A stretch of 8,906 nucleotides of DNA from UBA8106 sp913052135 (GTDB lineage Bacteria; Acidobacteriota; Vicinamibacteria; Vicinamibacterales; UBA823). Positions 1 through 5,919 of this stretch are shown one piece after another. Positions within the stretch are counted from its first letter, which is position 1, and each line of letters begins with the position of its first letter. The notes under the pieces are model-generated. The model saw only the letters and a program-made list of their open reading frames with translations, was not told the DNA's origin and made no database searches. The position numbers and the translations under genes were made by a program. The stretch is taken from the NCBI GenBank assembly GCA_913052135.1, contig CAJXDY010000071.1, positions 1-8,906 of the forward strand, in the 5' to 3' direction.

Positions 1-623
1 AACCCGCTCACACTGTTGGAGTAAATCAATTCGTCCGAAGAAGGTGGAGCTTGAACCAGGACTCCTAACCAAGCAAAGGGATAAGTATGATTGAAGCTGG
101 AAATTACATTTTTCGGGATCGTTTTACGACTGATGCCATGGAAGCCGTCGCACCCGATAATGAAATCACAGTTAAGTTTGTGGTTCTCGCCAGCTAGTAA
201 GTACTCAATGAAAGGCTGCTCACTCAGTTGATCGTGAATGCTTACCTTATCGACTTCGAAAGAAATCTGGCCACCGGCGGCGAGTCTTGCAGAAATGATG
301 TCTTTTACGACTTCCTGCTGGCCGTAAACGGTTATCCCTTTACCGTCGGTCAGTTCGTCGAAGTTTATGCGATGAGAGTGGTTGCCAAAACGAATCTCGA
401 AGCCGTGATGTTGCATGCCTTCCCTCTGCAGCCGTTCGCCGAGCCCAACTTCACTTAACAGGGTTACTGAGGCTTGCTCAAGCACTCCCGCGCGCACGCG
501 GTTTTCTACGTAGTCTTTGCCGTGTTTTTCCAGTACTACCGATTCAATGCCATGGAGATACAGAACATGGGAGAGCAGCAGCCCGGCCGGGCCGGCACCT
601 ATTATGCCAACTTGAGTTTGCAC
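1..623 (-). CDS. pobA: 4-hydroxybenzoate 3-monooxygenase (PobA), N-terminal part, cut by window edge
   Basis: This FAD- and NADPH-dependent flavoprotein hydroxylases 4-hydroxybenzoate to protocatechuate in the cytoplasm (EC 1.14.13.2). The minus strand reads open from a GTG at 623-621 to the window edge, giving 207 of the family's roughly 390 residues. Visible motifs are the FAD dinucleotide-binding GAGPAG (residues 9-14), Arg44 in RVRAGVLEQ, the GCDGFHG motif with Asp159, Trp185, and ELIYSN with Tyr201. These residues fall at the same numbers as in the well-studied Pseudomonas enzyme, which supports the GTG start. A weak purine-rich stretch (AGAAGAAA) lies about 10 bases upstream. The gene is transcribed away from the lig operon, whose first enzyme acts on its product, so the two are probably co-regulated. 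The substrate-closing C-terminal half is outside the window. The identification is firm. Confidence 0.96.
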   Translation of the reverse strand, partial: MQTQVGIIGAGPAGLLLSHVLYLHGIESVVLEKHGKDYVENRVRAGVLEQASVTLLSEVGLGERLQREGMQHHGFEIRFGNHSHRINFDELTDGKGITVYGQQEVVKDIISARLAAGGQISFEVDKVSIHDQLSEQPFIEYLLAGENHKLNCDFIIGCDGFHGISRKTIPKNVISSFNHTYPFAWLGVLVQAPPSSDELIYSNSVSG

Positions 624-714
624 TATTCTGGATTTCTTCTTATTGTTTTAAAGGGTTACCCCGGCATTGCCGCGGAATTAACTGTCTTGTTGCTGTAAAG
701 TCTGATTATGGCAA

Positions 715-746
715 CACTCATCACTTTTATACACAGTGAAAGTGAT
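715..746. promoter_or_regulatory. Nested CACT/AGTG inverted repeat, candidate regulator binding site
   Basis: A perfect 8-base inverted repeat, ATCACTTT (720-727) and AAAGTGAT (739-746), surrounds an 11-base spacer. The element contains four half-sites: CACT at 715-718 and 722-725, and AGTG at 735-738 and 741-744. The two members of each pair are 6 or 7 bases apart. Its position between divergent pobA and lig genes, just upstream of a possible operon promoter, suits an operator shared by both units. This is a visible pattern; the binding role is inference and the regulator family cannot be named. Confidence 0.45.
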
Positions 747-751
747 ATCCC

Positions 752-780
752 TTTACTGTTAGCTTCTAGCGAACTGTAAA
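752..780 (+). promoter_or_regulatory. Weak sigma70-like promoter candidate for the lig operon
   Basis: TTTACT (752-757) and TGTAAA (775-780) are separated by 17 bases. Each hexamer matches the sigma70 consensus at four of six positions. The pair lies immediately downstream of the inverted repeat at 715-746, so a bound protein there would be centred about 50 bases upstream of the start site, a typical activator position. The match is weak and could be chance. Confidence 0.2.
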
Positions 781-879
781 TCTGTTGCGACGACTGCGCT
801 ACAAGTTCTGAACGATAGATTTGCTGAGGAGCCGACGATTGGGTGGAATCGTGTCATACTCTGGTTGGAAGGGATTTAG

Positions 880-981
880 ATGATTGTTTGTTGGTCACCG
901 AAATGCCTGATTTCTATCTATCTGGTAAGCTTGCAGAACCCACGATGTAGCAAGCAGAACTATGAAGAGGCGGGCAGATAA
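880..981 (+). other. Possible 33-codon leader ORF ahead of ligK
   Basis: An ATG at 880 follows a strong ribosome-binding sequence, GGAAGGG (867-873), at a spacing of six bases. The frame runs 33 codons to a TAA at 979-981, only four bases before the preferred ligK start at 986. The predicted peptide begins MIVCWSPKC and contains three cysteines (residues 4, 9 and 23). It has no recognisable domain. It could be a translated leader that couples ribosomes to ligK, whose own ribosome-binding site is poorly spaced, or it could be a chance frame. The upstream Shine-Dalgarno match is the only direct evidence. Confidence 0.3.
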
Positions 982-985
982 GCGA

Positions 986-1675
986 ATGCCGTTAGTAGTA
1001 ACTAAGATTGATCGATCGGCGCAGCAATTCGCCGATACTCTCGCGAATTATGGTGTTGCTACGGTATACGAAGCGCAAGGTCGCAAGGGCCTGCTCGATG
1101 CAAAGCTAAGGCCGATCTATCGACCCGCATCGATTGCGGGAACAGCAATCACCTGCGAGGTTGCTCCCGGCGACAACTGGATGATTCACGTTGCTGTCGA
1201 GCAATGCCAGGCAGGCGACGTACTCGTCGTGTCACCGACGAGCCCGTGCGAAGACGGCTACTTTGGGGACCTGTTGGCAACGTCCCTGAAGGCTCAAGGC
1301 GTCAGGGGGCTGGTCATCGACGCTGGAGTTCGGGATGTAGCGGCTCTAACCGAGATGCGGTTTCCGGTCTGGTCGGCGGCGATATGTGCTCAGGGTACTG
1401 TCAAAGAGACAGTTGCTAATGTGAATACAAGTATTATCTGCGCTAAACAGCGAATTGCTCCCGGCGACCTCGTTGTTGCTGACGACGACGGCGTGGTCAT
1501 CGTCCGCAAAGAAGAAGCTGAAACTGTTTTCGAAAAGGCCAGGCAACGGGTGGCCAACGAGGAAGAGAAGCGCACGCGATTTGAAGCCGGTGATCTGGGC
1601 CTCGACATATATGGAATGCGTGAGCGACTGGCCGAAAAGGGCCTGCGCTACGTAGAATCCGAGCGAGACGATTGA
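986..1675 (+). CDS. ligK: 4-carboxy-4-hydroxy-2-oxoadipate aldolase / oxaloacetate decarboxylase
   Basis: This is the last enzyme of the 4,5-cleavage pathway. It splits 4-carboxy-4-hydroxy-2-oxoadipate into pyruvate and oxaloacetate (EC 4.1.3.17), and relatives also decarboxylate oxaloacetate. It belongs to the RraA-like, divalent-metal-dependent aldolases (LigK, ProA aldolase, GalC). From the ATG at 986 it has 229 residues, close to the family's usual size. Visible motifs are GDNWMIHVA (from residue 62), SPCEDGYFGDLL, and the metal/substrate D-X20-R-D motif (Asp95, Arg116, Asp117). An in-frame ATG at 962 would add eight residues (MKRRADKR). I prefer 986 because MPLVVTKIDR aligns with the start of known family members and 962 has no Shine-Dalgarno sequence. 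AAGAGG at 965-970 precedes 986 but is rather far away. It is the first gene of the operon, three bases before the next start. Confidence 0.95.
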   Translation: MPLVVTKIDRSAQQFADTLANYGVATVYEAQGRKGLLDAKLRPIYRPASIAGTAITCEVAPGDNWMIHVAVEQCQAGDVLVVSPTSPCEDGYFGDLLATSLKAQGVRGLVIDAGVRDVAALTEMRFPVWSAAICAQGTVKETVANVNTSIICAKQRIAPGDLVVADDDGVVIVRKEEAETVFEKARQRVANEEEKRTRFEAGDLGLDIYGMRERLAEKGLRYVESERDD

Positions 1676-1678
1676 TCG

Positions 1679-2758
1679 ATGCAGATCGCTATTCCTACAA
1701 CTGTCATGCGCGGTGGCACGTCCAAGGGTCTTTACTTCCTTCGCGATGACCTGCCAAGCGATCTGGAGCAGCGGGACCGCATATTGCTCGCTGCGATGGG
1801 TTCCCCTGACACTCGACAGATTAATGGCATGGGTGGGGCCCACCCACTGACAAGTAAGGTAGCAGTCATGTCACTGTCAGATGACGATGCTGCGGACATC
1901 GACTACCTGTTCCTGCAGGTTGTTGTCGACAAGAAGCAAGTCTCCGATGGCCAAAACTGTGGAAACATCCTCGCTGGCGTGGGGCCGTTTGCGGTCGAAC
2001 GAGGACTGGTTGAAGCACAAGATGGTGTGACGACCGTGCGAATCCGTATGCTCAATTCAGGTGGCATCGCTGTCGCCCAGATCGACACGCCGGGGGGGCA
2101 AGTGACTTATACGGGTGACGCGAGCATTGACGGCGTGCCTGGGACTGCGGCGCCGATTATGATCGATTTTGCGGACATTGCTGGTACCAACTGTGGTGCG
2201 CTCCTGCCAACAGGAAATGTTGCAGACGAAATTGATAGCGTAGAGGTGACGGCCATCGACAACGGCATGCCGGTCGTGATGTTGCGAGCACGGGACCTTG
2301 GAAAGACCGGCTATGAATCACCGGGCGAGCTCGAGGCGGATGCTGAGCTAAAGGATCGCGTCGAATCGATCCGTCTGCAAGTCGGACCTATGATGAACCT
2401 GGGCGATGTCGCGGACAAGACCGTGCCCAAGATAAGCCTCATCGCTCCTGCGAAGCACGGAGGCATCGTTTCCACGCGGACCTTCATCCCCCACCGGGTA
2501 CACCAGGCCATCGGCGTTCTTGGTGCAGCTAGCGTAGCGGCAGGGTGCTGTATCCCGGGCAGTGTCGCCGATGGGGTTACGGCCATCGCCGACGGGGGGA
2601 GGCTCGACGTGGAGCATCCAATGGGACGGTTCACTGTCGATATCGACATCGCACAAGAGCGCGGGGACTTTCACGTGACTCGCTCTGCATTGTTGCGTAC
2701 GGCACGCAAACTAATGGACGGCTACGTCTACGTGTCGGAAGGGGCGACGATATGCTGA
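1679..2758 (+). CDS. galD: 4-oxalomesaconate tautomerase/isomerase, PrpF family (GalD/LigU-type)
   Basis: The enzyme isomerises 4-oxalomesaconate produced by LigI into the form that the hydratase accepts. GalD is described as a keto-enol tautomerase (EC 5.3.2.8). Sphingobium LigU is described as a 1,3-allylic isomerase. The 359 residues match the PrpF/diaminopimelate-epimerase-like fold. Visible motifs are MRGGTSKG (10-17), GSPDxRQINGMGG, LTSK with Lys60, and DGQNCGN with Cys94. Lys60 and Cys94 correspond, with a constant offset, to the active-site Lys/Cys pair reported for PrpF. TGYESP (210-215) and SFIPHR-like TFIPHR (268-273) are also shared with GalD as I remember it. The start lies three bases after ligK, without a strong ribosome-binding site, which suggests translational coupling. 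The gene overlaps ligJ by seven bases. The family is certain; the choice between GalD and LigU names is not. Confidence 0.92.
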   Translation: MQIAIPTTVMRGGTSKGLYFLRDDLPSDLEQRDRILLAAMGSPDTRQINGMGGAHPLTSKVAVMSLSDDDAADIDYLFLQVVVDKKQVSDGQNCGNILAGVGPFAVERGLVEAQDGVTTVRIRMLNSGGIAVAQIDTPGGQVTYTGDASIDGVPGTAAPIMIDFADIAGTNCGALLPTGNVADEIDSVEVTAIDNGMPVVMLRARDLGKTGYESPGELEADAELKDRVESIRLQVGPMMNLGDVADKTVPKISLIAPAKHGGIVSTRTFIPHRVHQAIGVLGAASVAAGCCIPGSVADGVTAIADGGRLDVEHPMGRFTVDIDIAQERGDFHVTRSALLRTARKLMDGYVYVSEGATIC

Positions 2759-3777
2759 TCATCGACTGTCACGGTCACTACACGACGGCCCCGAACGGGC
2801 ACCAGGCATTTCGCAAGGCGCAGCTTGCAAGGCTCGAAGATCCGTCACTGCCGTTGCCCGTCCCAGCTGATATCAGTGATGACGAGATTCGCGATAGCGT
2901 CGAGCAGAACCAGCTCAAATTGCTTAAGGAGCGTGGCGCCGACCTTACGATTTTCTCACCGCGCGCATCAGCTATGGCGCATCACATCGGTGATGTAGAC
3001 ACCGCGATGGACTGGGCTCGGGCGAACAATGACCTGATCAAGCGCGTCGTCGAATTGTATCCCATGAACTTCGTTGGTGGTGCGCAGCTGCCGCAGGTGG
3101 CCGGTGAGTCGCTAGATGGGCCAATTGAAGAACTGGAGCGCGCCGTTAACGAACTCGGCTTCGTCGGCTGTAACCTGACACCCGATCCATCAGGCGGCCA
3201 CTGGACGTCGCCGCCATTGACGGACCGTTACTGGTACCCCATTTACGAGAAGCTCGTCGAGCTTGACGTTCCCGCGATGATCCATGTGTCGGCGAGCTGC
3301 AACCCGTGCTTCCATGCAACCGGTGCGCATTACATCAATGCCGACACGACGGCCTTCATGCAGCTCGTTCAGGGTGACCTGTTCGCAGACTTCCCGGACC
3401 TGAGATTGATCATTCCGCACGGGGGTGGTGCGGTTCCCTACCACTGGGGCCGTTACCGCGGGCTGGCAGATATGCTGAAGCAACCCGACCTGTCGGGACA
3501 CGTCATGAAGAACGTGTTCTTTGATACTTGCGTGTATCATCAGCCGGGCATCAACCTGTTATTCGAGGTCATTGACATCGACAATGTACTGTTTGCGTCG
3601 GAGATGGTCGGCGCAGTGCGTGGCATCGATCCGCAGACTGGCCACTACTTCGACGACACCAAGCGTTATGTCGACCACCTCGACCTCAGCGATGAAGACC
3701 AGCACAAGGTATTCGAACTCAACGCGCGGCGCATCTATCCGCGACTCGACGCACACCTCCAGGCACAAGGCCGATGA
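2752..3777 (+). CDS. ligJ: 4-oxalomesaconate hydratase (LigJ)
   Basis: LigJ adds water to the isomerised 4-oxalomesaconate, giving 4-carboxy-4-hydroxy-2-oxoadipate, the LigK substrate (EC 4.2.1.83). It belongs to the amidohydrolase superfamily (Amidohydro_2) and is zinc-dependent. The 341 residues show the metal-binding HxH in DCHGHY (His7, His9), His178 in MIHVSASCNP, His223 in IPHGGGAVPYHWGR, and Glu284 in FASEMVGAVRG. Long blocks near CVYHQPGINLL and TGHYFDDTKRY are characteristic of LigJ. The reading frame is open further upstream, to an ATG at 2545, but that part overlaps the galD gene. The start at 2752 is preferred because GGAAGGGG (2737-2744) lies seven bases before it and because MLIIDCHGHY is the family's N-terminus. 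It overlaps galD by seven bases and ligI by four (ATGA). It is distinct from the PIG-L-type hydratase GalB. Confidence 0.96.
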   Translation: MLIIDCHGHYTTAPNGHQAFRKAQLARLEDPSLPLPVPADISDDEIRDSVEQNQLKLLKERGADLTIFSPRASAMAHHIGDVDTAMDWARANNDLIKRVVELYPMNFVGGAQLPQVAGESLDGPIEELERAVNELGFVGCNLTPDPSGGHWTSPPLTDRYWYPIYEKLVELDVPAMIHVSASCNPCFHATGAHYINADTTAFMQLVQGDLFADFPDLRLIIPHGGGAVPYHWGRYRGLADMLKQPDLSGHVMKNVFFDTCVYHQPGINLLFEVIDIDNVLFASEMVGAVRGIDPQTGHYFDDTKRYVDHLDLSDEDQHKVFELNARRIYPRLDAHLQAQGR

Positions 3778-4688
3778 GCGAGGCTACTTTCCAGATGGAC
3801 AACGGATGGTTCGAGTTCCACTCGAACCCGTCAGTGCCCGATTTTAAGGTGCCGGCCGGCGCCATCGATGCGCATTGTCACGTGTTCGGACCAGGCGACG
3901 TATTCCCGTATGCGCCAACCCGCAAATACACCCCGTGCGATGCATCGAAGGACCAGTTATTCGCTTTGCGGGACCACCTCGGGTTCGAGCGCAACGTCAT
4001 CGTGCAGGCAACCTGCCATGGCGCAGACAATAGCGCTCTCGTGGACGCAATTGCGCATTCGAATGGCAAGGCGCGCGGCATCGCAACCGTGTCACACGCC
4101 ATTAGCGACGACGAACTGCTTGAGCTTGATTCCGCAGGCGTTCGCGGCGTGCGATTCAGCTTTGTCAAACGACTCGTTGACGTGCTACCACACGACACTC
4201 TGACCGAAGTCGCTGAACGCATCCAGCCACTCGGGTGGCATCTGGTCATCTACGTCGAGTCGCAGGATCTTCCCGATTTGTCCGAATTCTTCGCGTCGCT
4301 GCCGGGCACGATGGTGTTCGATCACATGGCTCGGCCTGATGTCACGCAGGCTGTCAACGGTAAGGCGTTCGATCAATTCATAAGGCTGCTGGCTGATAAC
4401 GAGAATATGTGGACCAAAGTCAGCTGTCCAGATCGATTAAGCCTGAACGGACCGCCCCGGTACGATGATGTTGTACCGTTCGCGAAACACGTCGTCGAAA
4501 GTTTTCCCGATCGCACACTGTGGGGCACTGACTGGCCACACCCGAACATGACCTCGCACATGCCCGACGACGGCAAGCTTGTGGATTTTATATCCAGGAT
4601 TGCCACGAGCGACGAGTTGCAACGTAAATTGCTTGTCGATAACCCGATGCGGCTCTACTGGCCCGAGGAGTTCAATAATGGCCCTTGA
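3774..4688 (+). CDS. ligI: 2-pyrone-4,6-dicarboxylate hydrolase (LigI)
   Basis: LigI hydrolyses the lactone 2-pyrone-4,6-dicarboxylate to 4-oxalomesaconate (EC 3.1.1.57). It is an amidohydrolase-superfamily enzyme that, unlike most relatives, is reported to need no metal. The 304 residues contain AIDAHCHVFGP with the HxH pair (His34, His36), RNVIVQATCHG, GVRFSF, DHMARPD with His184, CPDRL (218-222), and WGTDWPHPN with Asp253, the probable counterpart of the catalytic aspartate of Sphingobium LigI. The length is near the family norm; a short N-terminal extension of a few residues is visible. Its ATG overlaps the ligJ stop as ATGA (3774-3777), and its own end overlaps ligA by eleven bases. These overlaps point to coupled translation within the operon. 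Confidence 0.96.
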   Translation: MSEATFQMDNGWFEFHSNPSVPDFKVPAGAIDAHCHVFGPGDVFPYAPTRKYTPCDASKDQLFALRDHLGFERNVIVQATCHGADNSALVDAIAHSNGKARGIATVSHAISDDELLELDSAGVRGVRFSFVKRLVDVLPHDTLTEVAERIQPLGWHLVIYVESQDLPDLSEFFASLPGTMVFDHMARPDVTQAVNGKAFDQFIRLLADNENMWTKVSCPDRLSLNGPPRYDDVVPFAKHVVESFPDRTLWGTDWPHPNMTSHMPDDGKLVDFISRIATSDELQRKLLVDNPMRLYWPEEFNNGP

Positions 4689-5064
4689 TAAACCGTATGC
4701 GGATATTCCCGGGACCACTATTTTTGACGCCGATCAGGCGCGCATGGGTTATCACCTCAACCAGTTCTGCATGTCCCTCATGAAGGTTGAGTGTCGCGGG
4801 CAATTCAAATCTGATGAGCGTGGGTACCTCGAAGGGTGGCCAATGACAGAAGACCAAAAGCAGGCCGTTTTGGACCGTGACTACAACCGAATGATTGAGC
4901 TCGGGGGCAATGTCTATTTTCTCTCCAAAATCTTCTTTTCAGATGGGCAGTCATTCGAACAGGCTGCTGCGGCTATGACAGGTGTCACACGTGAGGAGTA
5001 CCGGAAGATGATGTTGAGCGGAGGGCGTAGCCCCGAAGGTAACCGTTACAAGAGGGAGCAATAG
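4678..5064 (+). CDS. ligA: Protocatechuate 4,5-dioxygenase alpha subunit (LigA)
   Basis: LigA is the small subunit of the extradiol dioxygenase that opens protocatechuate between carbons 4 and 5 (EC 1.13.11.8). It helps form the active site but does not carry the iron. The 128 residues include DIPGTTIFDA (10-19), GYHLNQFCMSLMK, LDRDYNRMIELGGNVYFLSK and MTGVTREEY, all typical of LigA, whose Sphingobium form is about 139 residues. The frame is open upstream to 4579, but that stretch lies inside ligI. The ATG at 4678 is preferred because GAGGAG (4665-4670) precedes it by seven bases. The gene overlaps the end of ligI by eleven bases and abuts ligB with no gap, as expected for two subunits made in equal amounts. 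Confidence 0.95.
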   Translation: MALDKPYADIPGTTIFDADQARMGYHLNQFCMSLMKVECRGQFKSDERGYLEGWPMTEDQKQAVLDRDYNRMIELGGNVYFLSKIFFSDGQSFEQAAAAMTGVTREEYRKMMLSGGRSPEGNRYKREQ

Positions 5065-5907
5065 ATGGCCAGGATCACTGCAGGTGTTGCAAGTTCGCAC
5101 GTTCCGGCGATCGGTGTGGCTGTCGACCTTGGAAAAACGCAGGATGAATACTGGGCGCCTTTGTTCAGGGGCTACGAATTCACCAAGCAGTGGATCGCGG
5201 AAGAAAAACCCGATGTCGTTCTTCTTGTGTACAACGACCATGCGTCAGCATTCGGTCTGGATATGATTCCGACGTTTGCCATCGGTTGCGGCGAAAATTT
5301 CAAACCGGCCGACGAAGGCTGGGGCGCTCGCCCAGTGCCCGAGGTTCAGGGCTGCCCCGATCTTGCCTGGCACATCATGCAGTCTGTTATTCAGGACGAC
5401 TTCGATCTGACAGTTATCAATGAGATGGAAGTCGACCACGGTCTGACTGTCCCATTGTCGTTGATGTTCGGGCAGCCGGAAGCTTGGCCGTGCAAGGTCA
5501 TCCCGTTGGCTGTTAATGTGGTTGTGTATCCACCGCCATCTGGCCAACGTTGTTACAACCTGGGCAAGGCACTGCGCCGCGCGGTCGACAGTTTCGATGA
5601 GGACTTCAATGTTCAGATCTGGGGCACCGGCGGTATGAGCCACCAGCTTCAGGGGCCTCGTGCGGGATTGATCAACAAAAAGTGGGACAAGGAATTCCTC
5701 GATCGACTCGTCAATGAACCTGATGAGTTGGCAACGATGCCACACATCGACTACTTGCGCGAAGCGGGGTCAGAAGGTGTTGAGCTCGTTATGTGGCTGA
5801 TTATGCGCGGTGCGCTCAATCGCGATGTCAAAGAGCTGCACCGCTTTTATCATGTACCGGCGTCTAATACGGCAGTCGGGCACCTGATTCTCGAAAACAC
5901 TCTCTAA
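5065..5907 (+). CDS. ligB: Protocatechuate 4,5-dioxygenase beta (catalytic) subunit (LigB)
   Basis: LigB holds the non-haem Fe(II) that activates oxygen for extradiol cleavage of protocatechuate to 4-carboxy-2-hydroxymuconate-6-semialdehyde. The 280 residues belong to the type II (LigB-superfamily) extradiol dioxygenases. Iron ligands visible by comparison with Sphingobium LigB are His12 (SSHVP), His59 (YNDHASAF) and Glu240 (SEGVELVMW). The catalytic histidine corresponds to His193 (TGGMSHQLQGPRAG), and His125 lies in VDHGLTVPL. Residues after His12 sit two positions earlier than in Sphingobium LigB, consistent with a small deletion. GAGGGAG at 5052-5058 is a strong ribosome-binding site six bases from the ATG, which directly follows the ligA stop. 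All iron-binding and acid-base residues that I could check are intact. Confidence 0.97.
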   Translation: MARITAGVASSHVPAIGVAVDLGKTQDEYWAPLFRGYEFTKQWIAEEKPDVVLLVYNDHASAFGLDMIPTFAIGCGENFKPADEGWGARPVPEVQGCPDLAWHIMQSVIQDDFDLTVINEMEVDHGLTVPLSLMFGQPEAWPCKVIPLAVNVVVYPPPSGQRCYNLGKALRRAVDSFDEDFNVQIWGTGGMSHQLQGPRAGLINKKWDKEFLDRLVNEPDELATMPHIDYLREAGSEGVELVMWLIMRGALNRDVKELHRFYHVPASNTAVGHLILENTL

Positions 5908-5919
5908 ATGGAGTCCCAC

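Larger units (their letters stand above)
624..985. promoter_or_regulatory. Divergent control region between pobA and the lig operon
   Basis: This 362-base stretch separates two divergent transcription units and holds no conventional gene. It must contain the pobA promoter and probably the operon promoter. The clearest structure is a nested inverted repeat at 715-746, followed by a weak sigma70-like pair at 752-780 facing the operon. A possible 33-codon leader ORF (880-981) fills the end next to ligK. On the minus strand no good promoter pair for pobA stood out. A TATAAA read from the minus strand lies inside the inverted repeat but has no convincing -35 partner. In other bacteria pobA is often flanked by pobR, and lig genes by a LysR-type ligR. 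Neither is present here, so the regulator must be encoded elsewhere. Confidence 0.6.

Noticed and set aside
228..698. Two plus-strand ORFs (228-458 and 474-698)
   Set aside because: They lie opposite pobA, whose minus-strand frame shows strong family motifs. Their translations match nothing recognisable.
708..779. 23-codon ORF overlapping the inverted repeat
   Set aside because: It has only a weak Shine-Dalgarno match and no features in the peptide, and it coincides with a likely control element. A chance frame is the simpler reading.
962..985. Alternative ligK start at 962
   Set aside because: It has no Shine-Dalgarno sequence and would add eight residues beyond the family's usual N-terminus. 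It cannot be fully excluded.
2545..2751. 69-residue N-terminal extension of LigJ
   Set aside because: It lies entirely inside galD in another frame. The start at 2752 has a strong ribosome-binding site and matches the family N-terminus.
4579..4677. 33-residue N-terminal extension of LigA
   Set aside because: It runs through the ligI coding sequence. GAGGAG correctly spaced before 4678 identifies the real start.
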